Shown piece after piece: positions 48,677 through 58,693 of a DNA stretch of 64,000 nt. The first letter of the stretch is position 1. Each line of letters starts with the position of its first letter. The notes under the pieces were generated by a model. That model did not search any database and was not told the origin of the DNA. It saw only the letters and a program-made list of their open reading frames with translations. The stretch lies in the NCBI GenBank assembly GCA_020433455.1, contig JAGRCP010000012.1:33912-97911 (forward strand), in the 5' to 3' direction. Source of the DNA: Caldilineaceae bacterium (GTDB lineage Bacteria > Chloroflexota > Anaerolineae > Caldilineales > Caldilineaceae). The translations under genes and the position numbers were made by a program.

Positions 48677-49501
48677 CTATCCGAACCGCCCGGTGATGTA
48701 ATCTTCCGTGGCTTTTTGCCTGGGTTTTGTAAAGAGCTGCTTGGTGGGACCGAATTCGGCCAACTCGCCCGTACGTCCTTCATCCACGTTATAGAACGCA
48801 GTGAAGTCAGAAACCCGGGCCGCCTGCTGCATGTTGTGGGTTACGATGATGATGGCGTACTTTTCCACCATCTCCTTCATGAGGTCTTCAATTGCGAGTG
48901 TGGCAATGGGATCGAGCGCAGAACAGGGCTCGTCCATGAGGATGATTTCGGGCTTGGTGGCGATGGCCCGGGCAATGCAGAGACGCTGCTGCTGTCCGCC
49001 CGAAAGGCCATAGGCATTTTGCTTGAGCTTGTCCTTGACTTCTTTCCAAAGCGCCGCGCCGCGCAGGGATTCTTCTACCAGTTCGTCCATATTGCCCCTG
49101 TAGCCGTTGATGCGCGCGCCCCAGGCAATATTGTCGTAAATAGACTTGGGAAAGGGATTGGGCTTCTGGAAGACCATGCCGATGCGGCGACGCACTTCTA
49201 CCGGATCCACGTTCGGGTCATAGATGTTGCGCCCCTCAAAGCGTACTTCTCCTTTCACCCGGGCGATGGGAATCAGATCGTTCATGCGGTTGAAGCAGCG
49301 CAGTACGGTGCTCTTGCCGCAGCCCGAGGGACCGATGAAGGCCGTGATCTTCCGGGGCGCAATGTGCAGATTGACGTCGCGTACGGCATGGAAATTGCCG
49401 TAGTAGACGTTGAGGTTTTCGGCGGTAATCACCGCCTGATCGCCTGATTTGGCCTGAGGATTCTCAGGGATAGTGTCAATAAGCTGTTCTTGCCGCGTCA
49501 T
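48677..49501 (-). CDS. pstB: Phosphate ABC transporter ATPase PstB
   Basis: 274 residues. Walker [11 protein letters not shown]-loop [19 protein letters not shown], signature [16 protein letters not shown], Walker [14 protein letters not shown] and the H-loop [10 protein letters not shown] are all intact. It powers phosphate import through PstA/PstC. It lies 34 bases after pstA. Confidence 0.97.
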   Translation of the reverse strand: MTRQEQLIDTIPENPQAKSGDQAVITAENLNVYYGNFHAVRDVNLHIAPRKITAFIGPSGCGKSTVLRCFNRMNDLIPIARVKGEVRFEGRNIYDPNVDPVEVRRRIGMVFQKPNPFPKSIYDNIAWGARINGYRGNMDELVEESLRGAALWKEVKDKLKQNAYGLSGGQQQRLCIARAIATKPEIILMDEPCSALDPIATLAIEDLMKEMVEKYAIIIVTHNMQQAARVSDFTAFYNVDEGRTGELAEFGPTKQLFTKPRQKATEDYITGRFG

Positions 49502-49535
49502 GATTGTTTGCTCTCCTGCCGAAAGACGGCGGACA

Positions 49536-51668
49536 TTATTTCCGGCTATAGCGGTTGCGCATGTAGATGGCCGTGCCGTTGAGGGTGAACATGAGAATCA
49601 GCAGCACGATGCTGGCGGCGGCCGCGATATGGCGAAATTCGGGCTGGGGCCGGGTTGTCCACTGGAAGATCTGCATAGGCAGGACCGTGAACTTGGAGAA
49701 GGGGCCGTTGGGGTCAACCGTAATGAAGGTCGAAGCGCCGATAACCACCACAGGAGCCGTCTCGCCGATGGCCCGGGAAATGCCCAGAATCGTACCGGTA
49801 AGAATGCCGGGCAGTGCGCTGGGCAGCACGTGGCTGCGGATCACCTGCCAGCGGGTGCCGCCCATGCCGTAGCCTGCCTCCCGGTAGGCCTGGGGCACGG
49901 CGCGAATGGCCTCCTGCGCGTTAATGATGATGATGGGCAGGACCAGCAGCCCCAGCGTCAGGCCCGCGGCCAGGATGGTGCGCCCGTTAGCTGTCGTGGG
50001 GTCCGCCAGGCCGAACGCCTTCCCGCTGGTGATGGGCTCCAGCACGCGGACGAAGATGGTCAGCCCCAGGATGCCATAGATGATGGAGGGGACGCCGGCC
50101 AGGTTGTCGATGTTGGTTTGCAGGATGTCGTTGATGCGGCCGTGCTTCGAATATTCCTCCAGATAGATGGCCGCGCCCACGCCTACCGGCACGGAGAAGA
50201 GAATCACAATTGCCATGACCCACAGCGTGCCCAGGAAGGCAGTGCGAATGCCTGCATATTCAGGAACGCTGGACTGAGTCGAGGTCAGGAATTCCCAGCT
50301 CAGCCAGGATTTCCAGTGCAGTTCCGCCTCTGGGTTATCGTCCAGCGTCCGGGCTTCGATTTCGCTGCGGTTGAAAAGGGACGGCAGTGCATTCCAACTG
50401 GCTACCACCCGGGGCTGAACCACTTCCGTCCGGACCAGTTCCAGCATTTGCGCCTGATTGCGTTCATCAAACGGCTGTTGCGCTTCCAACGCCCGGGCTC
50501 GACCGGTGGAGATGTTGGCCAGCAGCATGGCCTTGAGAGAGGCCGCGGGCATCTCTTCCAACGGATAGGAATCGACGTAGACCTTTTCCACAAAGAAATC
50601 CAGCGTACCGCTCTCCAGGCTGGGAATAAAGCGTTCGATGGGTTCGTCGGGCCAGCCCTCGCGCACGTCGGACCAATTTTGGGCGACGGTAAAGAGTTTC
50701 TGAATTTCGTTCAGGGTGAGGTCCTGGGCCCAGTCATTCTCCTGGCTGACTACCAGGGCCAGCGCATCCGCACCGACCTGAATTTCCACGGGCGTACGCC
50801 GATTCTTGCTGCACGCGGCGGCTTCCTGGCGGGTCATCCGGCGGCTGGCGTTGGCGATATCGGCCGTACGGTCAGCGCAGAGAGCCGCATAACCGGCCTT
50901 GGTGCCCACGCTCTCCAGCGTGATTGCGCCTGGATAGCCCGCCGCCTGGAAGCTCTCGACAATCGCTGCGGTAAGGGGATAGACGGTCGAGCTGCCCGAA
51001 ATGGCGATTGGGTTGTCTTCGCCTTCGCTGTCACCTGCTGCCGTCGCTGCGGCCAACGTCGCGCGCGCTGCGTCCAGCGTGGCCTGATCGACGGGGAAAT
51101 ATCCCACCTCGCCGATGACGCTGTCTACCGTATCCAGATAATAGTTGAGGAATTCGGCCGCCTGGGGCTTTTCCTTCAGCGTTTCCTGACTAGTGTAGAC
51201 GAAGAGCGGGCGGGAGAGAGGGTAGGAGTTGTCCGTGACCGTCTCCTCCGTCGGCTCCACATTTTCCACCGCGAGTACGCGCAGGGCGTCCGCCTTCTCG
51301 CGGTAATAGGCGTAGCCCAAGAAGCCGATTGCGTTGGGATTGGCGGCAATCGACTGGGAAAGGGTGGCATCGTCCTCTGACGTCGTCGTATCCGTGCGGC
51401 CGACAATCGTCTTTTCAAACGCGGCTTGCACCAGGCTCTCCGGATCAATTTTGTTTTCGACTGCCGACAGGCCGAATGTCTGATTGATGATATTCGACAG
51501 AAGAATAATCAGGGCAATAATCGCAATAATCAGCGAGAGCTGAAAGAGGGAGAACCAAATTTGGCCCCGATTTTTACGCTGCTGAATCTGCCTGCGCAAC
51601 TCCTCGCCTTCGGGCATTCCGCTCGTTTTTGCTTCTGCTTTTGTTTGTGTAGTCATGATGCTTCCCAT
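49536..51668 (-). CDS. pstA: PstA permease with an inserted, segment-swapped PstS-like domain
   Basis: 710 residues against about 280-300 for normal PstA. Residues about 35-62 form the first membrane helix. Residues about 97-195 ([29 protein letters not shown]) match the C-terminal part of PstS. Residues about 217-362 ([37 protein letters not shown]) match the N-terminal part. A spacer leads to the permease core from about 447 ([56 protein letters not shown]). The phosphate-contact loops are retained. The ATG at 51668 overlaps the pstC stop (TGATG); MTTQTKAEA at 51656 is an alternative start. Confidence 0.92.
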   Translation of the reverse strand: MGSIMTTQTKAEAKTSGMPEGEELRRQIQQRKNRGQIWFSLFQLSLIIAIIALIILLSNIINQTFGLSAVENKIDPESLVQAAFEKTIVGRTDTTTSEDDATLSQSIAANPNAIGFLGYAYYREKADALRVLAVENVEPTEETVTDNSYPLSRPLFVYTSQETLKEKPQAAEFLNYYLDTVDSVIGEVGYFPVDQATLDAARATLAAATAAGDSEGEDNPIAISGSSTVYPLTAAIVESFQAAGYPGAITLESVGTKAGYAALCADRTADIANASRRMTRQEAAACSKNRRTPVEIQVGADALALVVSQENDWAQDLTLNEIQKLFTVAQNWSDVREGWPDEPIERFIPSLESGTLDFFVEKVYVDSYPLEEMPAASLKAMLLANISTGRARALEAQQPFDERNQAQMLELVRTEVVQPRVVASWNALPSLFNRSEIEARTLDDNPEAELHWKSWLSWEFLTSTQSSVPEYAGIRTAFLGTLWVMAIVILFSVPVGVGAAIYLEEYSKHGRINDILQTNIDNLAGVPSIIYGILGLTIFVRVLEPITSGKAFGLADPTTANGRTILAAGLTLGLLVLPIIIINAQEAIRAVPQAYREAGYGMGGTRWQVIRSHVLPSALPGILTGTILGISRAIGETAPVVVIGASTFITVDPNGPFSKFTVLPMQIFQWTTRPQPEFRHIAAAASIVLLILMFTLNGTAIYMRNRYSRK

Positions 51669-52903
51669 CAATACACTTCACGGAACCGGCGCATGATCCA
51701 GCGACTAAAGATGTTCAGCAGCAACGTCATGAAGAAGAGCAGCGCCGCCAGGGCGAAGATGCTCTGATAATCGATGGAGTTGTAGCTGATGTCGCCGCCG
51801 CTGATGCGGTTGATGTGACCGGTGATGGTCTCGGCCGAATCGAAGGGGTTCCAGGTCAGCTTGGGGCCCGCGCCCGCGGCAATGGCCACAATCATGGTCT
51901 CGCCGATGGCCCGGGAGATGGCAATGATGAACGCTGCGGTGATGCCGGACAGAGCCGAGGGGACCACTACGCTCAAGGTCGTTTCCAGGCGTGTGCCGCC
52001 CAGACCGTAGGCCGCTTCACGCAGGGCAACCGGCACCGCGCCGAGGGCATCCTCAGCCATGGAGGCAACCAGCGGAATAACGAGAATTCCCACTACAATG
52101 CCGGCGGAAGCCGTGTTGTAGATCTGCACCGTGCTGCCGAAGATGAGGCTGCCGATTGCAGCCAGCAGACCGATGAAGAACACGCTTCCCGTCAGCGAAC
52201 CCAGGAGAATGAGCGCGCCGCCGTTGGATTGGGAATCGGCGGTTTCCCGGGCTTTCCGACGGGCGCCCGTGGTGAGCAGGAACCAGGTCAACGCGGCAAT
52301 GGCCGCCAGAATCAGAATGACGGCGAAGGGGCCGACGGCGCTCAGCGTGCTGATGAGGCCGCGGATCGAGGGCGTCATAAAGGTAAGGGCGAAATAGCCG
52401 TAGACCACGGTGGGCACGCCGGCCAGCACTTCCAGAATCGGTTTTAGTGCGGCGCGCAGGCGGGGCGGCGCATATTCACTGAGCAGAATGGCGGCAAAGA
52501 GGCCCAGGGGGAGGGCCACCAGCATGGCAATGCCCGACACCATGAGGGTTGCATTGAGGAGCGGCAATACGCCGAATTGTTCGATGCGGGGCTGCCAGAC
52601 TGTACCGCTGAAAAACTCCCTGAAGGAGACAATGGGCTGCACCGCGGCGGTGAAAAATTTGGATGATTCCCACAGCAGCACAAAAATCAGGCTGAGCGTT
52701 GTCAAAACTGAGAGCGCGCCGCAGACCATAAGCAGGAATTGAATGACGGCCTCGCCCAGGCGGAATTGCTTGCTCAGGTCCTGATTGCCCGAGCCGCCGC
52801 CGGAGACATTGCTTGGCCGGCGAATGCCCGGCCGGGGAAGCGCTAAGCTGCCCGCACTTTCCGCTTTGAGCGTATTGGGCTTTGCATTGACGTTTGAGGA
52901 CAC
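51668..52903 (-). CDS. pstC: Phosphate ABC transporter permease PstC
   Basis: 411 residues from the GTG at 52903, preceded by AGAGGAG. A soluble N-terminus of about 45 residues comes first, then six or more helices. Motifs: ISFREFF-like VSFREFFSGTVWQP, GVLPLLNATLMVSGIAMLVA, EVLAGVPTVVYGYFAL, REAAYGLGGTRLETTLSVV and [17 protein letters not shown] longer than usual cytoplasmic/helix insertion around residues 200-250 (FLLTTGARRKARETADSQS) sits between the standard helices. It pairs with the unusual PstA encoded immediately downstream. Confidence 0.95.
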   Translation of the reverse strand: MSSNVNAKPNTLKAESAGSLALPRPGIRRPSNVSGGGSGNQDLSKQFRLGEAVIQFLLMVCGALSVLTTLSLIFVLLWESSKFFTAAVQPIVSFREFFSGTVWQPRIEQFGVLPLLNATLMVSGIAMLVALPLGLFAAILLSEYAPPRLRAALKPILEVLAGVPTVVYGYFALTFMTPSIRGLISTLSAVGPFAVILILAAIAALTWFLLTTGARRKARETADSQSNGGALILLGSLTGSVFFIGLLAAIGSLIFGSTVQIYNTASAGIVVGILVIPLVASMAEDALGAVPVALREAAYGLGGTRLETTLSVVVPSALSGITAAFIIAISRAIGETMIVAIAAGAGPKLTWNPFDSAETITGHINRISGGDISYNSIDYQSIFALAALLFFMTLLLNIFSRWIMRRFREVY

Positions 52904-52959
52904 AAAAGTTCTCCTCTGCTGACTACCAACAACTGAATCAACAGGATGAAAGAGCTGCG

Positions 52960-52991
52960 AATGGGGAAGGGCGCAGAGACCCTTCCCCATT
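52960..52991 (-). terminator. Hairpin between pstS and pstC
   Basis: AATGGGGAAGGG (52960-52971) and CCCTTCCCCATT (52980-52991) form a 12-bp perfect stem with an 8-base loop. It lacks a T-run on the minus strand, so partial termination or protection of the pstS mRNA is more likely than full termination. Confidence 0.75.
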
Positions 52992-53050
52992 ATCACTGAC
53001 TGGAATTGCAGGCTGATTACGCTTTGCTCGCAATTTGCTCCGGCTGCGTT

Positions 53051-54157
53051 TTACTGGCCGACTGCCTCACTCCACTTGTCCTTGGCCGCGTTCAGCGCCT
53101 CATCGGAGGACGGAAAATAGCCGACTTCCTCAATGACGTCGTTGACGTTGGAGAGAAAATAGTTGACATAAGCGGCAACCTGGGGCTTTTCGCTCATGAT
53201 GGCGGCGTCGGAGTAGATGAATAGGGGGCGAGCCAGGGCGTAATCGCCGCCTTCAACGCTCTCGAAGCTGGGCTCGACGCCTCCGATGTTCAGGATGTTG
53301 AGCTTGCCCGAATTCTCGGTGTAGTAGGCGTAGCCGAAGAAGCCGACGGCGTAGGGGCTGCCCTCAACGCCGATGACCAGGACATTATCATCTTCGGAGA
53401 ACTGGGTATTGGGCGCTGAGAGCAGGGGTTCGGGATCTTCCTCGAAGACGGCCTCGACGAAGTAGTCGAAGGTGCCGGAGTCGGTGCCGGGCACGTAGCG
53501 AAGGATGTCCTCGGCAGGCCAGTCGGCGTTGACGTCGGACCACTTCTCAGCGGTGAAGATGGCGGCCAGCTCCTCGACGGTGGCGTCGGCGGCCCAGTCG
53601 TTCTCGGGATTGGTGACGACGGCCAGAGCATCGGTGCCGACGCGGAACTCGATGGGCGAGCGGCCGATGGCCTCACAGCCGGCGATTTCCTCGTCCTTGA
53701 TGGGGCGGCTGGCGTTGGCGACGTCGGTCTCGCCCGCGACGCAGAAGCGCTCGAAGCCGGCGCCGGAGCCGATGGAGTCGATGGTGATCGTGCCGGCGTA
53801 GCCTTCGCTGTTGAACTTTTCGGCTACGGCCTCGGCCAGGGGGAAGACGGTGGAACTGCCGGCGGAGACCACATCGCCCTCAACCGTCAGGGGATCGACC
53901 ACAGGCAGTATCACCACGCCTCCGTCCATGGTTGCTTCGCCCGTGGCGCTATCGCTCGTCTCCTCAGTCGTATCCGTTGCGGCTTCGGCGCTGTCGGAAG
54001 CCGCAACGGTCGCGGCAGGCGTTTCTTCCGCGTTGCCTATGGCCCCGGCAACGTCGTCGCTGCTGTTATCGGCGGCAGGCGCGGTCGATCCGCCGCAGGC
54101 CGCGAGCACCATCGCGGCTGCCAGCAACATAATCAGTGAAAATGTGATTCGGCGCAT
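53051..54157 (-). CDS. pstS: Phosphate-binding lipoprotein PstS
   Basis: 368 residues from the ATG at 54157 (MRRITFSLIML); an ATG at 54196 has no ribosome site. Lipobox VLAACG, then a long Ala/Thr/Glu tether (about 22-90). The phosphate-binding domain contains SAGSSTVFPLAEAVAEKF, DVANASRPI and DSGTFDYF loops, then AVGFFGYAYY and VIEEVGYFPSS. It is clearly homologous to the domain inserted in PstA, but with the two halves in the normal order. A PHO box lies 154 bases upstream. Confidence 0.95.
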   Translation of the reverse strand: MRRITFSLIMLLAAAMVLAACGGSTAPAADNSSDDVAGAIGNAEETPAATVAASDSAEAATDTTEETSDSATGEATMDGGVVILPVVDPLTVEGDVVSAGSSTVFPLAEAVAEKFNSEGYAGTITIDSIGSGAGFERFCVAGETDVANASRPIKDEEIAGCEAIGRSPIEFRVGTDALAVVTNPENDWAADATVEELAAIFTAEKWSDVNADWPAEDILRYVPGTDSGTFDYFVEAVFEEDPEPLLSAPNTQFSEDDNVLVIGVEGSPYAVGFFGYAYYTENSGKLNILNIGGVEPSFESVEGGDYALARPLFIYSDAAIMSEKPQVAAYVNYFLSNVNDVIEEVGYFPSSDEALNAAKDKWSEAVGQ

Positions 54158-54310
54158 TCGTTCATTCCCTCTCGTTTGTATGAAAGATAGATTCATAATT
54201 CGCTTTGCAGTGGGCCGTGGGTCCCGCTTTCTCAGCGCGTATCCGACCCGGTCCGGAATGCCTCCCTCCCGTATCCAACAGGAGGAAGCCGCTCAAGCGT
54301 ATTGCTTGCG

Positions 54311-54371
54311 GGTTAACGAGAAGGACGAAGCCCGTTAATGTGGGAATAAGGGATTGTAAACGTATTGTTAA
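54311..54371 (-). promoter_or_regulatory. PHO box upstream of pstS
   Basis: On the minus strand four 6-base units repeat every 11 bases: TTAACA (54371-54366), TTTACA (54360-54355), TTATTC (54349-54344), TTAACG (54338-54333). After one poor unit, TTAACC (54316-54311) is again in phase. This is the TTAACA-N5 pattern bound by PhoP/PhoB-type regulators. The phoB-phoR genes lie directly upstream and pstS directly downstream. Confidence 0.8.
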
Positions 54372-54413
54372 CGGGGCGGCGGAGTTGCGAAGCGGCGCAG
54401 CAGTTACGCCGCC

Positions 54414-56198
54414 TTACCCCTCCTCCGACGTGAAGATGGGGAGAGTTAAATAGAAAATGCTGCCGCGCTCGGGCATGCTTTCGGCCCAAATCGCGCCGCC
54501 GTGGGATTGCACAATATGCTTGGCGATAGCCAGGCCCAGGCCGGTGCCGCCGCTGGTGCGCGCGCGGTCGATCTTGTAGAAGCGCTCAAAGATGCGGGGC
54601 AGATCATCGGGGGGAATACCGATTCCCGTATCGGACACGCTGACGACGATGAATTCGTCTGTGTGGCGTTGGGCGCTTACGCTGATGCTGCCTTTGGGCG
54701 GCGTAAATTTGACGGCGTTGTGCACCAAATTGGTGATGACCTGCTGAACCCGATCCGGATCCACCAGGATGTCCGGCAAGTCTTCGCTAATCGCGACGGT
54801 GAGCTTCAGCTCCTTGCGGTCGGCCTGGGCGCGCAGCCGCTCTGCGCCCCCGCCCGCAACGCTGCCCACGGAAGCGCGGCGCAGATGCAGCGGGACCTGG
54901 CCGGACTCAATGCGTACGAGTTCAAATAGCTCTTCCACCAGCTGAGTGAGCGAGTCTACCTCTACGTCCATGCGGTCCAGAAAGCGAATCGCGGCCGGCG
55001 GATCGTCCAGCGCACCGTCGCGCAGGGTGTCCGCCAGGGCGCGCAGGGAGGCCAGGGGCGTGCGCAGCTCGTGAGAGACGTTGCTGACGAAATCCTGGCG
55101 CACCGTCTGAAGCCGGCGCATGCGGGTGAGGTCCTGAAGAATGACGACGTAGCCCCGATCCGCGCCGCGCAGGAAGGGCGTGACGATGATGCGGAGAAAG
55201 CGGTCCGGCCCCAGTTCCAGCGCCGCCACCTCCTGTTCGCCCCGTTCCTGACAGCGCTGCCATACCTCAGCGATGCGATGATCGCGTACGACCTGGATGA
55301 AGGAGCGCCCTTCGGCTGTGCTTTCGTTGGTGTGCAGGAGCGCAGCCGCCGCGGGGTTGATCATGCGCACCTTGCCCTTGCGGGTGAGAATGAGCACGCC
55401 GTCGGCCATAACGTGCATGACGGTGTAAAGGCGATCCCGCCCGCGTTCCTGCTTCTGAATCTCGCGCTCCAGCTCACCCGCCATGCGGTTGAAGGCCCGG
55501 GTCAGCTTGCCCATATCGCCTGTGTTCAGGCTGAGAATGCGCGCGCTCAATTCGCCTGTGGTGATGCGGTCGGCCACATCGGTGAGCTGGCGAATCGTCT
55601 GCGCGGTCCGCTCCTGATGGAGGATGGATAAGGTCAGGAGCAGCAACCCGGCCAGGGCGGCCAGGCCGCGCACTTCGTTGCGCAGGAGGGCCAGGCGTTC
55701 ATTCAGCCCGGTCATGGGCAACACGAAGCGCAGCCGCGCAACCGCTGGGCTGCCCTCAGCCACCGGCAGGGTAATGAAGAGGCTTTCCTGGCCGGTAACG
55801 GGATCAACGCGCTGGACCAAATCAGCATCAGCCTCTTCGTGCGCGGCCGGCGCGGCGGCCGCTTCCGGCCGCGCGTTCGACGGATCGCTTTCAGGGCGGG
55901 GTGCATCCGAAGCAGCCGTGACGCGGCCCGTGCTGTCCAAAAGCGCCAGCCGCGCGCCGCTGATGGCTTGCCATTCATTGAGCAGCGCCTTTAGCGCGTC
56001 AGCGTCATTTTGAATGGGCCTGAAGGATGGCCCCGCGGCCATGATCGCTGCCTGTTCTCTGGCCTGGCGCTCAAATTCGCTTGTCAGGTAGCCGGTGAGC
56101 AGCCGATTGGTGAGAACGGCGCAGAGGGTCATGATCGCAGCGAGGATGAGGCTTGTTACCGCAATTGAGCGCCGGCGTCCGCCCACGGTGGGATACAT
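54414..56198 (-). CDS. phoR: Phosphate sensor histidine kinase PhoR
   Basis: 594 residues. Membrane helix at about 12-35, extracytoplasmic sensor region, second helix at about 172-192, and a HAMP segment (RQLTDVADRITTGELSARI). A PAS-like domain comes next (VLILTRKGKVRMINPAAAALL), then HisKA with His376 in NVSHELRTPLASLRAL. The ATPase motifs are NLVHNAVKFTPPKG, SVSDTGIGIPPDDLPRIFERF and GTGLGLAIAK. It autophosphorylates when phosphate is low and passes the phosphate to PhoB. The gene starts 3 bases after phoB. Confidence 0.93.
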   Translation of the reverse strand: MYPTVGGRRRSIAVTSLILAAIMTLCAVLTNRLLTGYLTSEFERQAREQAAIMAAGPSFRPIQNDADALKALLNEWQAISGARLALLDSTGRVTAASDAPRPESDPSNARPEAAAAPAAHEEADADLVQRVDPVTGQESLFITLPVAEGSPAVARLRFVLPMTGLNERLALLRNEVRGLAALAGLLLLTLSILHQERTAQTIRQLTDVADRITTGELSARILSLNTGDMGKLTRAFNRMAGELEREIQKQERGRDRLYTVMHVMADGVLILTRKGKVRMINPAAAALLHTNESTAEGRSFIQVVRDHRIAEVWQRCQERGEQEVAALELGPDRFLRIIVTPFLRGADRGYVVILQDLTRMRRLQTVRQDFVSNVSHELRTPLASLRALADTLRDGALDDPPAAIRFLDRMDVEVDSLTQLVEELFELVRIESGQVPLHLRRASVGSVAGGGAERLRAQADRKELKLTVAISEDLPDILVDPDRVQQVITNLVHNAVKFTPPKGSISVSAQRHTDEFIVVSVSDTGIGIPPDDLPRIFERFYKIDRARTSGGTGLGLAIAKHIVQSHGGAIWAESMPERGSIFYLTLPIFTSEEG

Positions 56199-56201
56199 GA
56201 C

Positions 56202-56930
<729 letters not shown>

Positions 56931-57136
56931 AAGGCGATTCTGCTCTTGTGATGATACTCATCGCGGCGGTAGGCGGATAATTGCCGGCTAAATCTTAGGG
57001 GCGGCGAGGGACAGCGTCAAATCCGGGGAGGGGCGATGGCGCGCTAAATTCCCGGCCGTCCCCGGGAACGCCGGACCCCAGTCCGGCAATAACGCCAAAA
57101 GGTGAGTGGACTCTTCGGTTTTTCTATGAGGCTGAA

Positions 57137-58333
57137 TCAGGCGCGCCCGTTGACCAGGGGAAGAATGTCCGGCGCATAGGTTTTGGCCTTCCACGGGCCG
57201 ATTTCTACGATCTCTTCCAGTTCGGCTGCGCTGTGGGGGCGGCGCTTGGCAATGGCCAGGAGCGTGCTGTTGTTGAAGACGATGTCGGTATCGACGCCGC
57301 GCGCGCGGGCAGTCTTGCTGCGCCAGTTGCGCAGGGCTTCGTAGCGCGCTTGCGTGGCCTTATCCAGCGTATGGCGCGGGGCTGATTCAGGCGGCTTGGG
57401 GAGCGGTTGTTGCTTGCCTTCGGCGACGGCCGCCAGCATGGCTTTGCCGTAACGCCGCAATTGGTAGTCGCTCAGCCCGGCAATCTTGGCCAGTTGCGCT
57501 TGATTTTCCGGCGTCTGCATAGCCAGCCTTTCCAGCACGCGGTCGCTCACGATTTTAAAAGGGGGGCGATTTTGCTGCTGCGCTTCTTTTTCCCGCCATG
57601 CCCAGACTGCCTCCAGCACGTTGGTGCGTTTGCGATCGACGCTGCGCGCGGCTTTCGTTTGCCAGAACGTCCGCTCAGGATGCGGACGCTGATGGTAGTC
57701 GATGCGCTCCAGGTGGCTGAACGCTTCCTGGGCCTCTTCCCACCGCTTCGCCTCTTTGAGGGCCTGAATTTGTCGCTCGCGCAGGGCGAGAAGGTAGTGA
57801 GTATCCATCTGGGCGTAGGTCAGCTGCTGGGCGGTGAGGGGACGCTTGCCCCAATTGGTGCGCTGCATCCGCTTGTCGATGGTCAGGCCAAAATTTTCGG
57901 CCAGAATCGCATTGAGTCCCGCCCGGCGCGTGCCCAAGATGCGGGCCGCCAGCTGGGTGTCATAAATATTGCGGAAGGTAAAATCGAAATCCCGCTGCAG
58001 AATGAGGATATCATTATCCGCCGCGTGGAGAATAATCTCGATCTGAGGGTCGGCCAGGAGCGTCCCCAGCTCGCCGATGTCGGCCAGGCGCAGGGGATCG
58101 AGCAGGAAATCGATGACCTGATCGGCGTCAGGCTGATCGGGATCAGCGTACGAGGTAATCTGAATGAGGCAGACCTTGGGGTAATAGCTGTAGAGGCTAT
58201 CACTTTCCGTGTCGAGGGCAATGACCGTCCGCGCCTGGAGGGTTTCAATCATGCGCGCAAAGGCTTTTTTCGTATAGACCAAAGTCGGGTTGGTCAATTT
58301 TCGTAACGCTGTTTTTTGTTTATCAGGCGTCAT
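57137..58333 (-). CDS. rnd: Ribonuclease D
   Basis: 398 residues starting MTPDKQKTALRKL at 58333. DEDD-y exonuclease domain (about 15-190): Asp41 and Glu43 in ALDTESD, Asp108 in HAADND, and Tyr173/Asp177 in TYAQMDTHYLL. Two HRDC-like helical domains follow (about 222-300 and 325-398), as in E. coli RNase D. It trims the 3' ends of tRNA precursors and other RNAs. It is transcribed away from phoB. Confidence 0.92.
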   Translation of the reverse strand: MTPDKQKTALRKLTNPTLVYTKKAFARMIETLQARTVIALDTESDSLYSYYPKVCLIQITSYADPDQPDADQVIDFLLDPLRLADIGELGTLLADPQIEIILHAADNDILILQRDFDFTFRNIYDTQLAARILGTRRAGLNAILAENFGLTIDKRMQRTNWGKRPLTAQQLTYAQMDTHYLLALRERQIQALKEAKRWEEAQEAFSHLERIDYHQRPHPERTFWQTKAARSVDRKRTNVLEAVWAWREKEAQQQNRPPFKIVSDRVLERLAMQTPENQAQLAKIAGLSDYQLRRYGKAMLAAVAEGKQQPLPKPPESAPRHTLDKATQARYEALRNWRSKTARARGVDTDIVFNNSTLLAIAKRRPHSAAELEEIVEIGPWKAKTYAPDILPLVNGRA

Positions 58334-58424
58334 GGGAAAGTCATTTCTTCCAGCGGGGTGCGCCTCAATACTGTAAATCAAAGTGCAGTTCCCTGTCAAA
58401 CGTTCCGCGCCCGGAAAAGGGAGG

Positions 58425-58460
58425 GTTGTTGGTTGACTGGTTGATTTGTTGACTTGTTGT
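58425..58460. repeat. GTTGACT-type tandem repeat
   Basis: Repeated words GTTGGTTGACTGGTTGATTTG then TTGACTTGTTG, made of 7-8 base units. The stretch 58334-58693 upstream of the GNAT gene holds no gene. This repeat belongs to the same class as those near 20448 and 28071. Confidence 0.65.
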
Positions 58461-58578
58461 ATTGCCGCTCCGTTGCTTCGCAACCCCGCCGGCTGAAGCC
58501 CGCAAGTGGCGGAAGATGGTGTTTGCCGCTACAATACCCGGATGCAGCCGTCAGGAACCCGGGGAGCTTCTACCCGTT

Positions 58579-58597
58579 GGCTGAGCTTGTCGAAGCT
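58579..58597. repeat. GGCTGAGCTTGTCGAAGC repeat element
   Basis: The sequence CTGAGCTTGTCGAAGC is a dispersed repeat word I know from several bacterial genomes. Here AGCTTC at 58565-58570 can pair with GAAGCT at 58592-58597, giving a small hairpin. Confidence 0.5.
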
Positions 58598-58693
58598 GAT
58601 GGATGAAAATTTAATGTTTCTGCATAGGCTAAAGTACGCAAAGCTACAGTACGTTGTAAAGCGCGTGACGTTTGGATGATGAAATAACCGCTC

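Noticed and set aside
49473..51380. 635-codon open frame on the plus strand opposite pstA
   Set aside because: Antisense to a clear PstA/PstS-like coding sequence. Its composition (Gly/His/Arg/Gln-rich) is typical of the complement of GC-rich codons and it has no family motifs.
49536..51668. Assembly chimera of pstS and pstA
   Set aside because: The inserted domain is clearly diverged from the pstS gene at 53051-54157, is in swapped order and stays in one open frame, none of which a simple misjoin would give. Still listed as a refuting test.
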